Counted from the first letter of the stretch, positions 44,001 to 55,740 are shown. The stretch is 64,000 nt of DNA from Phytophthora sp. 'mugwort' (GCA_033558025.1 JAUCEF010000001.1:3224001-3288000), one strand, 5' to 3'. The notes: generated by a model not told the origin, from the letters alone. Made by a program: numbers and translations.

Positions 44001-44130
44001 GACGGGGGCATGGGGGCGCTGGCTCGTTCGACCGCCGCCTGCGCCGCTCTCGACGTCTCTCGTCCGCCAGCAACTTCCGCTCTGCAGCGCTCAGCTTTCG
44101 CTTTGACGCCTTCCTCGATGGAGCCACCAT
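41097..44130 (-). pseudogene. PiggyBac-type transposase with long acidic N-terminal region
   Basis: Starts MVAPSRKASKRKLSAAERK at 44130. Introns with good GT/AG ends appear, for example GTATGCAGC...TTATGCAG before DAKDVDAVVRR, and GTGAGTGAT...GTTGCAG before GDAATETALD. The N-terminal half has Ser/Thr/Pro repeats and an acidic block (SEDEDLWELECASDDEEDDA). The DDE_Tnp_1_7 core follows: NAFDEAIILTRSR with PTRQYLPQKPHEWG (first Asp), HIVITDRYYTSAVLALEL (second Asp), WMDNHPVHMISPGG (third region), then DYQRWMGGVDVHDQLRMQR. Small frameshifts near 42400 and 42650 and a gap near 41540 break the frame, so it is probably no longer active. Confidence 0.8.
43430..43640. repeat. Imperfect 33-bp tandem repeats in transposase N-terminus
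   Basis: About six diverged copies of a unit containing GATGTTGGMCCCGAYGTTGG and AGGCTCAGCACT. Translated on the minus strand they give repeats such as EPPTSGPTSSA. The repeated GATGTTGG core resembles the dispersed ATGTTGG motif of the element. Confidence 0.65.
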
Positions 44131-44342
44131 ACGCGTGTGTGCCCTTGAGGCAGAATTCTTAAATGAAGAAGGGGAGCCGCAGCGGCCACTCAATTTATAT
44201 GAGCCTGGTATTTCTCCCCTCTTTCTTCTCCCCTACCGCCCTCCCACCCCTAACCTGTGCATTGAATTGTCTCTCACTCACCAAAAGTGACTAGCTTAAA
44301 GTATTAAGGCACGTTCAATACAAACCTCTAGTCTAAATGTCA

Positions 44343-44430
44343 ATTATGTTGGAGCTCCAACATGCGTGAAGTCGTGGCGTTAGGGTAACTCAAGCGATAC
44401 ACCCATTATGTTGGTGGGTCCAACATATGG
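44343..44430. promoter_or_regulatory. Subterminal palindromic ATGTTGG sites, right end
   Basis: ATTATGTTGGAGCTCCAACA (44343-44362) and a second inverted pair ATTATGTTGGTGGGTCCAAC (44405-44424) lie inside the right terminus. Matching sites lie inside the left end near 40226, 40337 and 40398. Candidate transposase-binding sites; function is inferred from placement only. Confidence 0.5.
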
Positions 44431-44834
44431 GGGTTGAAGGGTTAACGTGTGAAAGCGGAAGCGTCGGTGGAAAGAGCGAACGAGAAATTGAGCGCTGCCA
44501 AGAGTAAAAAGCTTGAGGTGATGCTTGAAATGCGACTAAAATGGCTCGAGAAGATGGGTGACGCGCAAGACAAGAAAAACAGGGATGCGGAGGCAGCCAG
44601 CTTTGCTATGAAGGATTCCAACAAGGCCGAACTCGAGTATCTGAATACCCAGCATCGCTACCAATCAATTCAGCGTGAGCTGCTATCCCTGAAGACGCCA
44701 GCGACAACATGGAAGACGATATATGAGTAGTATGAGTACTACAGCAACTAGATAAAAGTTAATGAATGCGGTCTTTTACCTCGCTTTAGTAATACTTTTT
44801 ATTCTGATAAATATAATGTCTATAATATATAAAG

Positions 44835-45058
44835 ATGACTTATTCTCCTGAGAAATACCTAGCTAATAAAGAGCGCATCAAAGAAAATCAAACGCGCTAC
44901 TACATCGAAAAGAGGAAACGCGCCTCGCTAAGCAATGGGAGTATGACGAGAAGCATCGTGAGCAACTAAATGCTCAAAAAAAGCGCAAGGCCAATGCCAA
45001 AAAAAGCGAACTTAATCAACGTAAAAGCGAACCTAATATTGAAAACGAACTTAATTAA
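44835..45058 (+). pseudogene. Small basic protein at the left end of the Polinton
   Basis: The ATG at 44835 follows TATAATATATAAAG immediately upstream. It reads MTYSPEKYLANKERIKENQT and RYYIEKRKR; after one frameshift it continues QWEYDEKHREQLNAQKKRKA and ends NIENELN. Lys/Glu/Gln-rich, helical. Its function is unknown. The single slip suggests recent loss. Confidence 0.5.
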
Positions 45059-45129
45059 TTAATTAGTTAAATCAAGTTTTTTTTTTATCTGGGGTTGAAT
45101 ATAAAGACGAACCCGAGCGAAGAAGAATA

Positions 45130-48100
45130 GAATATAAAGTCGACCGCGCAAGTAATAAATATAGGCAAAGATTTATAGTGACCATGTGTGGTTATGAACT
45201 TGAAGGACTAAAGAGATTAAATATTCACCCAATCAAATGGGGAGGTAAATACCGAGTCAAGGTTAAAGGTAAGACCGGTAGGATGACGTATGTTAGCGAC
45301 TTATCGCGCCCCCAGCAACCTAAAACGTGTAGCTGAGCTCTATAAAGTCGGCATCGACAAGCTGAAGATGTCCATATCTGAGGACTACAAGACCGACCCC
45401 AAATATCGGTTTTACAAGGGGACACACATGGAGTCGCACTTGCACGAAGGGATCCAGGTTGGTGAATTCTATGACAAGCTCGAGAACGTACATGAGAGCC
45501 AGAAGAATGATTTTAAGATCAATGTTGCTCTCGCCTATGTATGTTTCCTAAGACAAGTAATAAGTGTGTCTTCCATTGCATTGCCTACCACACCCGATCG
45601 GATTCGAAGAGAGATTATCGGAGATACAGGCTCTGGTGAGAGGCGTTCAATCGCCACTGTTCTTATAAGGGTCTTAGCTACTCGACGAAGCTCTTCCGCA
45701 ATTTTAAGCTGATCGATCTTCTGCAGCTCGATGAGATGGAAGATAGCTTCAAGCCCAGCACCAATGTATATACGATGGATGTGGAGTGGGGAAAAATTGA
45801 ATGCATCCGCCCGTCGGATAAGAAATATGAACGTCTCAATATTTATCTCACGAGAATCATACTCTCTACACCATTAATTTGGACATGCTCCAAAGCAAGT
45901 ATCAGTGTCCAAATTGTGAGATGATTTTCGTTAGCTCCGACAAGCTTAAAAATCATAAGAAGAATGGAGAAAGCTACATGCAACTGCAATGACCAAGCGC
46001 TTGGCGACGCGAGAGGGCTATCTACTCGAACACCCTCGCGGCTATTGGAGAAAGTTCCGGCCTTTTTACCTCATCGGAAGCAGTGTTGTAGGTGTCCCCA
46101 GGATAGACATCCTCAACGCTAGCCTAGCTTGAGCACAGCGCGAGGCTTTTGGCCACGTTCGCCAGCAGGAAGCGCTTTCGGCTTGAACCAAATCCAGGCC
46201 CCAACCTCGTCGGCCCGAGACTACGGCTCTGTCTCCGAAGCAAGCAAGCGCCCTGCTGGCCACTGTACCAAACTGTCGACTCCCTCAATTCCAACAAAAC
46301 GTGCGAAGACGCAGCGGCGTATTGGACTATAAGGCTGTAGGCATAAGCAGGCGCGAGTTTCTAGGAGGTTACGAACATAATTCAATCGTTTGCACTCCTC
46401 CTACTCGTACAATTACCATATCGACGGCAACAACGATAGTGGTGTTTGCTGCGGCAGCCGTAGAGATACTTCGGACGAAGGAAATTGTTGTAGTAAAAAA
46501 TACAGATTCTCTGGAAGCTGCTGCAGGATTAGCTTAAATCCTGATGACAAGCGCCGAGTGCCGTTCACGCCACAACCATGACGCCGCTTTCTCCCCCGCC
46601 GTCGCTGCGATTGTCGCTGCCTTATTTTCAACGGCCTAATACCCTTGGGAGGAGTGGTTGCGGTTAATCCGTCCTATCGACCCACCGGTGTGCGTTGCAA
46701 TCTTCTAGCGTTAGAGGTTGACGAGCAGGGCAGCTCGATGCAGTGTATGACTTGCCAATATTGAGAGTTTTCCAGCTGAGCTAACTATCTACAGACCGCC
46801 TCAGAACACTATCAAATTGATGCTTACAAGGTATTCTATTAAAAGTACTGATCAGTACATTGATCACTTCATAGTGTATGATTTTGAGGCCATACTAAAG
46901 CCGACGGGTATCCAACATGATGAAAACACTGTCTTTACGAATGAACATATTTCTGCTTCAGTATCGGTAGCTGACAGTCTGTCCGGGGAAGTACGATGCT
47001 TTGTTAATGATGAGCCAAAAGATTTGCTAAAATATATGTTTAACTACATTAGGGAAGTCGGTTCACATATTCAGCAGTACAAATGTCCAAAAGTATGCCC
47101 CCCCCCTTCTACATAAGCTTATTAAACTCATGGTTTTAGTAGTATGGAGATCCCTGGGTTAAAACTTGGGAAGAAGTACTCAATGCATGACGTTAATAGC
47201 TGATTAAGGATGGGACGTATGCCAGTTTCTTCGATTTTTCATAGTAATATTTCCTTCGGGAAGGAGAGGTCTGATTACTGTAAAATGAAGTAACAGCTCG
47301 ATCAAGTACCAGTATTGGGGTTTAACTCTGGTAGATATGATATCAAATTGATTAAGAGCGACCTGTTTGCCGTCATTGGTACAGAGAACATCAAATCTGT
47401 GATCAAAAATCCGAGCTACATGTGCATCAGACACGAAGATGCTTGATATTAGCAACTATGTTCCTGCTGGAACAAGCTATGAGAAGTATCTTAGTACATA
47501 TCTCGGTGAGTGTGAGTGCAAAGACAAGATTCGTTGTGTTTGTGGCCTTGCTAAAGGCCTATTTCCATATGAACACATCAAATCATTCGATGTACTCAAT
47601 TAGACTTCTCTTCCTTCAAAGTCGGATTTTAACAGCAATATCCGAGAAACAAGCATTAGTAATGAAGATTACGAACGAGTCAGGTTCGTTTGGAAACATT
47701 ACGAGATGAAGATAGTCGAGGATCTTTTGATTTGGTACAATAACTTAAATTTGGTACCATTCATTAAGACTATCAAGGCTCAGCGTGAATTATTTAAGCA
47801 TTTTGATCTCGACATGTTCGCTGATGGTGTCTTGCTTCCGTGTCTCTCGGAGAAGGTTATATATCAAACTTTCTTCAGCGAGCTTCAACACCCTCTAAAA
47901 GTACCTGCTAAAGCTTTCAGATTCTCAGCTAAGCGTATGGATCGCTACAAGTACCAATATGTTGATGTCAAGCGTGAGTTCAATATGACCCTTGATCACT
48001 TGGACACTTTGCTTAAACGGCAAAAATATCCTTTTTTTGTGGTATATGCTGGTGTCAGCTTACTGTCGATACTGCTTCAGCCGATCGAGTCAACAACAAA

Positions 48101-49460
48101 CTGGGGCACCTTGACGGTAAGGTTCTCATCGCATGCGTTCAGTGCAACGTCGCACACAAGAGTATGTCTCTCAGTGGTTCGGGTTCAAGTTACTTGAATT
48201 CAACTCAAGCCAGACTTGTGTACTCGATTGATCGTGAAGAGAAGGACATATATGGTAGAATGAGGGTCAATATCGCCGGTGGACCATCCATAAGTAATCG
48301 CCAACCGCTACGCTAAACGCAACGAGACAAAAATTCGAGGCAATAAGATTTGTAAGAAGATCATTGGATACGACGCTAATGCGCTATACTTATGGGCGCT
48401 CGGTAAGGAGATGCCGTGCGGGAGATTGACCACTATCGAGACTTATCCCGGTATCGTCGAAGGCATCAAGGCTGACAAGATATTTGTATTCCTTGAATGC
48501 AACATTCGTACCCCAGAGCACCTTAAAGAGTACTTTAGCGAGATGACACCATTTTTCAAGAATACACTAATCGATTGCACCGATGAGTCCATCATTGGCT
48601 CACACATGCATGAGTACAACCAGACTCGTGGAAAAACCGAGCTAAGCCTTCTCGTAAGTTGATCGGTAGTTACTTCGGTGAGAAGATTCTGATCTACGCA
48701 CCTTTTCTCAAATAGTATCTAGCCCACGGGATCGAAACAACAAAAACGTACTCCTTTATAAAGGCCAGCTCTCACAAGGCGTTTGCTCCACTCATGGATG
48801 CTGTGTCGAGCGCATGCCGTGTCGGTGACGAAGATAAAAGTAAGGCAATGATTGCTGAGATGATGAAATTGGTTGGCAACTCCGCTTTTGGACGATCGGG
48901 CATGGACATGAGTAAGCACAAACAAGTCAAATATGAGCCTAAGGAGGCTAAGACCAAGTCGTGTATTGAGCACTTCACGTTTCATGGATTGGAAGAGCTA
49001 AACGATTCTTGTGAGAAACTATGAAGAAACGTCGTCTAAATAACAAGAACCCAATTCATTTGTCCATTGCCATCTACCAGCTTGCTAAGCTGCGCATGCT
49101 CGAGTTCTACTAAGATTGCATTGACTTTTACTTCGATCGAAGCGATCCTCAGTATCAAGAGATGGACACGGACTCTGTCTACATCGCTTTTAGCTGCAAC
49201 CATTTCAAGAGTGCATCAAACCTGAGCTACTAGAGCATTATGAACAGCACAAGTACGATTGGTTCCCGCGCGACTATAACAAGGAAGTAGCAATGTTTGA
49301 CCGTCGAACCCCTGGTCTATTCAAGGATGAATGGCCAGGCGATGCCATGGTCTCACTATCGAGTTAGAGCTATATTTGCTATCTCCCAGACGTGTTATAT
49401 AAGGTCACGATAACGGCCAAGGGTGTACAGCAGAGTCGTGGTCGCAATGAGGATGTACTT
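45130..49460 (+). pseudogene. Protein-primed family B DNA polymerase, broken
   Basis: Replicates the virus genome from a protein primer. The N-terminal region includes a zinc-finger-like YQCPNCEMIFVSSDKLKNHK near 45900. It is interrupted by about 780 bp of unrelated sequence (about 45985-46765). It resumes with IYRPPQNTIKLMLTRYSIKS and the exonuclease motif VYDFEA near 46880, then LGFNSGRYDIKLIKSDL and NNLNLVPFIKTIKAQRELF. Polymerase motif A is GYDANALYLWALG (48367-48405), motif B is KLVGNSAFGR (near 48870), and motif C is MDTDSVYIAF (49161-49190). The tail reads FPRDYNKEVAMFDRRTPGLF and ends KGVQQSRGRNEDVLN. All catalytic motifs are intact, but at least ten frameshifts or stops separate them, so it is not expressible. 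Confidence 0.88.
45985..46765. other. Foreign insert within the polymerase gene
   Basis: About 780 bp with higher GC than its surroundings; polymerase similarity stops before it and resumes after it (IESFPAELTIYRPP). No transposase frame or clear terminal repeats were recognised. Edges are approximate. Confidence 0.55.
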
Positions 49461-50150
49461 AACAAACAAGCACAAGCATGGTTTAAATCCAAAAATATCG
49501 AGCCCTACAACAACGAGCCAGGAGATCACGGAACGATGGGGAAAATCGAGAAATTCAACAGAACGATCAAAAAGAGACTAAATAAAATATCACCCAAGAA
49601 GATTACGGAGAAGCTTACCAGCGACATTATTGATAACTATAACAGCACTATCCAAGATCTATTGGAATGACTCCAAAACGAGGCTAAAGGTAAGGTCATG
49701 GAGTCGGAGCTGGACCATAATATAGCGGAAGTGGATAAAATTGACAACCAATTTGAAGTAGGAACAAATGTGGTATACCGACTCAAGAAGCAAACGTTCA
49801 GCAAAGAGTCACCTCGTTGGAGCAAGGCTGTGTATACAGTCGTCGGAATAGACGATTATCGAGTTCAAATCAAGTCCAGGAATGGTCATACGCTCTACAA
49901 GGCAGCAAATGGTCTGAGAAGTCTGAAAATGATACAATCAGAGGCAACTAATGCAACTATCAATCGTGGCGATATCCTTGCTGGGAAGGTCTTAGACCAT
50001 AAAAATATGCGAAGTGGTAAGTCTAAATACTTAGTTAGTTGGCTCGGAGATAAACCTGATTCCTGGGAGCCACACGATAATCTTAACTTTGTTAATAAGA
50101 GCAGAATTTCGACTCTCGAAAAGGAGTGCTGTGATTCAATATATATATAA
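49461..50150 (+). pseudogene. Integrase C-terminal part with chromodomain
   Basis: Follows the polymerase tail without a gap. KQAQAWFKSKNIEPYNNEPG then DHGTMGKIEKFNRTIKKRLN is the last third of a retroviral-type (rve) integrase core, with the final catalytic Glu in GKIEKFNRT; the first two Asp are absent. KITEKLTSDIIDNYNSTIQD follows, and after a stop a second frame (49698-50150) reads VVYRLKKQTFSKESPRWSKA. The chromodomain is GDILAGKVLDHKNMRSGKSK, YLVSWLGDKPDSWEPHDNL. This domain order is that of Polinton integrases. The missing N-terminal half and the junction to PolB point to an internal deletion. Confidence 0.8.
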
Positions 50151-50159
50151 ACTTTGAGA

Positions 50160-53100
50160 CCATAATCAGCTTGGTAATAATTTTGATAGATACATCCTCT
50201 GTAAGCTTTGACTAAGCTAGTATATTATCACCACTATTTTTGTAAGAATTTTATATACGTTTTATATAGACTCTAAGGATAAAGAAATGTGTAAGAACTG
50301 TTAGATAAAGACCATGAACTTGTTAAGATACGTCGAAAGTTATGGGTCATTTAGGAGGTATGCCGGATTAAAAACAAGTTGCTAAATCGTGATGCTGTAT
50401 CCGATTTCAGCTCAACTGTTGTAAATCGTAAATATAAACGCGAATTGGAAGCAATATTTGGCGTTCCATTTCATTGCATTAAGGAGAAATATTTTAGTCT
50501 TTTAAAAGAGAAACACCATCTGTCATACATATCTCCCGTACCGACATGATTCAGTTATGCCGAGTACTGGTAATTTCGACTACTCATTTTTTATGATACG
50601 CATAATTTAGCCACAATGTTCCCCAATTTAAATCCCTCGCTCAGAGAGAGCAAAAGCGGCAGGAGCTTCTTGAGCGAATCCAGCGACGCGCTAGACAAGC
50701 TAACACCAAGCGCGAAATGTATGAAGATGCATCGTGGGCCAGCGATGCCGATAAAACTATTAACTTGGATAAGGCACTATATCTACATCAACCCAGACAG
50801 ATCCGTCCGAGGCTTTAAAAAAAACTCTGAGTGATAAATTCTTCCAGACAGACCCTGAGGTCTCATCAATTCCTGAAGTAATGTTAGTCCAGTTATGATT
50901 GATGCCGAAGTTGATAATAGTGCTAGAACAAAGACCACATCTACGAATACAAATCGAGTCAATATGACTGATCGAAATGTACAGGCTCAACCTAAAACAT
51001 ATGATGTTGGTGTTAGTAATACTCCACAAATGGTGCATGCTGGAACCGATAGCACCCCAACAATGATAATGTTGCAACTTCAACTGAAATATCAAAATCA
51101 AAAAATGTTGATACGAAAGAGCAAGTCCACTCCAGGAATTGGATTAAAATTCTGTATAGAGAAAATTCAAACTGGGCTTCAATTGGACTTCATCCCATTA
51201 GGAAAATAAACTGGTAAGCAAGATACTAAGTACGTTATAGGAGAAAAGGTTTTCTCAGGGCTGTACAGACTGGGAAGAAATATAAAGGATATAAGCATAT
51301 TGTTTCCTTAATAAAAATATATATTAATTAATCTGTTTATAAATACGATTTTTAGGAATAATGGAGTAATTTTAAAATTGAATATTTATAATAATATTTT
51401 TATTTGACTGGGTAGCTACTGAAGGAAAAATTAGGGATACCTTATATGAAGGTGAAAGCAACTCAATTGATGAAGTTGGCGCCATGCGTGATGAAGGAAC
51501 GCGAGCACGAACACTACGCAATTAGAAAAAAAGAGGCGAGCTTGGCGAAGAATTAGAGGAACATTCTTAAGGATCGTAGACAACCTGACATTTATTTCGG
51601 TCGAAAATCGATGTCGACAACAGCTGACAATGAGCACAGTCGATTCCAATTGCTTTGGATTATTTTAAGAAACATGGAGATTTTAAAGTCTAATGGCCTG
51701 ATGAAAAGTATTATACCACTTATACAAATATGTATACATCTGACGTAACCTCAAACAATACGGTTGGGTTGAAAAAGGATCAATCGATGTGTATGGAAAA
51801 TAATCAAATTTAAAACATTCAGCATCAAACAAGAAGGTGGATTGGAAATCAACACAGCCTTTTTGGAAATGATGAAGAGCAGGGGTTTAGAACTCTGTAT
51901 GGTGGAGGAAATTGATGCTGAAAGGACTATTAAATCATATGAAGGTACTAGTGATGATGACGAACGAGAGGCGTGCCATGGTGTTAAAACTGGCATAGAC
52001 GAAGACATGAATCAAAATTTATCTATCCCCGACAGCGAGCTAAGAAAATGCTGTACGAGTACTATCCTAAGCTTCTTAACGAGAAAAGTTAAGATTCCAT
52101 TTTGGGTTCAACCTGTTGTAGATCTAGAAATGGTGTAAAAACTCACCCAACCTATTATTTCGGTCCCCCAAGTGTGGGAAAATATTTAAATATCAGAAAA
52201 AGGAAGACAAAGTTGTATCTGGAAAAGCTTGGACTGAACTGATGAAGACTATTCGATGGATGGATACGCTCAATCTACTACTAGACAAGTTGGAAGATGT
52301 GCAACAGGCTGTGAGAAATATTGAGGCTCCAGCAACCAAAGAAGAGCTGAAAATGATTGATAATGTAAATGTCAATTTCAAGATAATTAGTGAAGTCATC
52401 TTTGGCAACGCTTCTGACATAAAAGTGCAAAGGGCTGAGCCATATGATCATGACGAAGTTTTACAAAATCTCCGATGACGCTGAACGGGCATACCAGGGC
52501 TATGGTGAGGCGCAGAAACATTTCGAAATAGTCTAGAAACAGGCGAAAACCGCCCAAAAGGAGGCGAGAGGTTCTATCTCTCACCGACCGAAATCAGAGC
52601 TCAAAGCAGTAAAGCAGTGAGATCATCTCTTCGAGCCGCTAAAGCAGCAATAAGCGCTACCAAGACGGTTTAGACCATTAATACAAAGAAGTATCATAGT
52701 ATGAGACATGTGTTGAAGGAACGAGCTGCTTATGGGATAAAGAAAGGACAAAATTCAGGGCGTGGTCTAAGCGTCGCTGGTGTAGCTCCGCTAGATGGAG
52801 TAGTCAGACGCGGGAGAACCTACAACCTGAATGAGATTCAGGGCTTAGCCACCCCGTCTTCATACGTATATCGTCAGCTTGGTAGCAAGTACATTCGTTT
52901 GCCCGATCTAGATGCTAAAACACTCGTTTAGTACAACCTAACCTCCGAAAATGTCAGATCAGTGATAGTCTCCAAGCAATGATGAAGCCCCTCGTCTATA
53001 AGCAACATATTGATCAAGGTTCTTACGATAATCACAGTATCGAGGATAAAAAGATGTTCAAGGAGATACTTGCCATCACTCATCTCCAGTACAACTTCCA

Positions 53101-53560
53101 CGATAAACTTGAAGTCCGTTGAAGAGTTTACGAGCTGAGTATGATAAGCTGAAGGGGGAGCTTCAGCTAGGGAATGATAATCCAAGTAAATAAGCAGCTT
53201 AAGTCTCTCACCGTGGATATGTACAGCAACCAACTTATCAGTGATCAAGAATTCAAGGATATATATATATATATATTATCACTCGCCTACTATAATCTGA
53301 ATCATATTCTTCTTTAACCCCCGCACATTATTTCCAGTAAATATGGAGACAATAGCGATCTTAATGTTGCTGAGCTCAAAGCTATCATGAAAAATCTCAT
53401 CATTCAGGACCGACCCCAGAAGACACAAGAAGCTGTTTGGGCAACATATCTCAACAAAATTATCAAGAAGGTCGATGCGTCGACTCAGACTGAGGGAGGT
53501 CGCATGTGGGCGTACCAACCGAAGAAAACAAAAGACGATTAAAACATTTGCTATCTAAGA
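50160..53560 (+). pseudogene. Eroded Polinton-specific hypothetical genes
   Basis: A 3.4-kb AT-rich tract of short plus-strand frames. Pieces that read as protein: ANTKREMYEDASWASDADKT near 50690; MIDAEVDNSARTKTTSTNTN at 50895; MEINTAFLEMMKSRGLELCM at 51842; MKTIRWMDTLNLLLDKLEDV at 52242; FYLSPTEIRAQSSKAVRSSL at about 52570, followed by RGLSVAGVAPLDGVVRRGRT at 52760; and a run ending NLIIQDRPQKTQEAVWATYL near 53395. They probably derive from two to four virus genes of unknown role. An AT dinucleotide run is at 53262-53275. I cannot assign functions. Confidence 0.5.
50263..50272 (+). promoter_or_regulatory. TATATAGA-type site
   Basis: TATATAGACT preceded by TTT; similar to sites upstream of other genes in this element. 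No convincing gene begins immediately after it in the current, decayed sequence. Confidence 0.35.
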
Positions 53561-53839
53561 TACACCATTTCTAACAGTCTTGTTAGCGAATCCTCGAGTC
53601 GACTTGTCGGCAGTGGCTGTCTCTTACCAACAGCAAAATACAAAGATTTCTTTTTATCGCTAACACTGATTTTAAGTATGGCAGACTCCCCGTTAGGTGT
53701 TTGGGTAGGAAGGAAGACACTATAGAGCGGGCGGCCTACCGCCTGCCATCCCCCAGCACTACGATCTGATCGGATTTTAATAGAGTCGAATCAGCGATTT
53801 GGCTCGGTTCATCGGAAGTTAGATCCGTTGTAAGATCTT
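53561..53839. other. GC-richer spacer in the Polinton
   Basis: Nothing coding recognised. It separates the plus-strand replication half from the minus-strand fibre gene, both of which end facing it. A convergent transcription terminator would be expected here but none is obvious. Confidence 0.35.
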
Positions 53840-55724
53840 TTACTTGGGAAGCAACCCATGGCTATGTATCATGACAAATAGATCGTCGTAATTTATTAAG
53901 TTCTGATTTGAAGCTTCAATCTCACCCATGAGATGCTGGACCATTCTCATGTTGTATGCGGCTAACCGAGGGTAATTTATAGTTAGCTTGACCCCTTCTG
54001 GTTCTAAGGCTGGATCAGATGGCGACTTTAGAATGGGGTCGCAATCTGGATGCATCTCTACTAAATCTACATATCCGAGTTCAAGAACATCTTGAGCTAT
54101 TAAACCTACTTCTGGAATAGCATCCGGCTTCTTCTTCCATCGGTAGGTCTTTACTTGACCTTGGTCATATAGTGGCCTTAGGTACGATAAAGCTACATCA
54201 TTGATATCTTGCTTCAAACGACGGTCGCTGCTCATGACTATCGCTTCACACCCTACATAGTCATTAAAAATTGCTCTCATTGTTGTAAATGTTATTGGAC
54301 CAAGAGCTGACTCAACAGTACCACTGTTGGTTCTAATGCGATAAACGGTAAAGACGCCGGCACCCCAAGTGTATGTCGATTGATTCGTGCAATGAACGCC
54401 AGCAGCTGGACTGGTTGTCCCAATGCCAATGAATCCTGAAGCTTTGAGTACCATCTGGATTGAGCTACCTGTGCCAAACCGAAGATCTTTGGCAGTAATG
54501 TTTTCAATCTAGGAAACATTCGTTGAAGTTCCCAAGCTGCCATTATTTACTTCAATTTGAAATTCAACTGGGGTAGCGTTAGAGCCAACGAATCGGCACA
54601 TGCGAGTATCTGCTCCGTCCAAGTACGAAAAGCCAGATCCTCTAATTGAAAAATACTCACTCGTTGGGGTAGTATTAATGCCCACCTCTGTCAGAGCTCA
54701 TACCGTGGTTATCGTCGCTTGATTACCATAGGTCAAGAATCCGGCCAGATTTGTTGCTTGACTACTACCTGAAGCTGTGATACTATTAACTCCAGTAATT
54801 GCTCCAGTCGTGCCGGATATGGTCATTCGTGATACATTTTGAGTTTGGAAAACGAGATCATGAGTACTCGATGTACCAAAATAAGCAGCTCCATTCAGGA
54901 AATGGTACAATACACATGTCGAAGTAACATTTACGCTACTAACCAATTGGCCGCTGGTCGAACGAGTCATTTTTATGAGATCGGTAGCTGATATCGTCCC
55001 GACATTTAGAATATTTCTGGATGAAGATATCACTTGGATCAATCCAATCAACAGCGATCCAAAATTGCCTGCAATGCCTGAAACCAAAGCAGTACCATTA
55101 ATCGTAGCGCCTGACAAAAAAAAGACCAGTAATATTTTTCGATACATTTAGCACGACTGCTTTTGATGCCGTGGCCCCTCCGACATAACGTCGGTATAAT
55201 ACCAATGACTAAATTTGTTCCACCAAATATTATAGATGGTGTGTCAATACCGGGGCCACTCATAATCATGTCTCGAGAATTCAATGTTCCAACACCCATT
55301 GTGTTGGTCTGACCACCAGTTTGGAGTGTACCTGTAATATTAGTTGCAGTGAGAGATGATAGACCTGTGATTGTACGAGCAACGCCTGTAAATGCAATAT
55401 TACGTCCAATGGTTAAACTAGATAGCGTTCCAACCGAGGTAATTGATGGCTGAGCTGCCGTTTCGATGCGTAAATGTTGGTAGCAGTGAGCGAGCTGATA
55501 GTAGTTATAGCGCCTGAGCTGTCAAGTACCAAGGCTTTTTCATTAGCGACTGTACCTGGAGTAATATCTGAAATATACGTCAAGCGATAATCATTTTTAT
55601 CGAGATAAAGACTGTGTGCATACTCCAGGTCAGGTATCCACTGGCATCCAACGTAAGATAAAATGCAGGATTGTAGATCGGTTGATATGAATATTGGCTG
55701 AGAATACGAGAAACCAGAACTCAT
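53840..55724 (-). pseudogene. Fibre-like protein with S74 / intramolecular chaperone domain
   Basis: Starts MSSGFSYSQPIFISTDLQSC at 55724, followed by low-complexity beta-repeat-like segments (SSGAITTISSLTATNIYAS; ITGVNSITASGSSQATNLAG; SGFIGIGTTSPAAGVH) typical of trimeric tail fibres. The last 150 residues carry the peptidase S74 / ICA domain: SSDRRLKQDINDVALSYLRP, then TYRWKKKPDAIPEVGLIAQD and VLELGYVDLVEMHPD. The Ser and Lys that perform self-cleavage in this family are in SSDRRLK. Several frameshifts in the shaft; the chaperone domain itself is open from 54454. Likely a receptor-binding spike that trimerised and self-cleaved. Confidence 0.82.
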
Positions 55725-55740
55725 TGTTGTTTTTAGCTTA

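Larger units (their letters stand above)
40172..44441. mobile_element. PiggyBac-like DNA transposon, 4,270 bp
   Basis: Flanked by TTAA on both sides (40168-40171 and 44442-44445), the piggyBac target duplication. Terminal inverted repeats are CCCTTGAACCCCC at the left and, read inverted, CCCTTCAACCCCC at the right, a 12/13 match. It carries an intron-containing transposase on the minus strand, a 36-bp perfect inverted repeat, and many copies of a CCAACATA motif. The sharp ends show insertion was fairly recent compared with the surrounding relics. Confidence 0.88.
39963..44730 (+). pseudogene. Small coiled-coil protein gene split by a transposon
   Basis: The first part, 39963-40171, encodes METQRRIQELQRNMDDINTQ and a heptad-rich helix ending EEDMRI. 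The second part, 44446-44730, resumes with KAEASVERANEKLSAAKSKK, continues EYLNTQHRYQSIQRELLSLK and ends at a stop. Together about 165 aa of Gln/Glu/Lys-rich coiled coil with no other domain. The piggyBac-like element 40172-44441 separates them at a duplicated TTAA. Simple removal of the element leaves the halves out of frame with a TGA at 44450, so a second lesion or a lost splice site is needed to explain the gap. Family not recognised. Confidence 0.6.
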
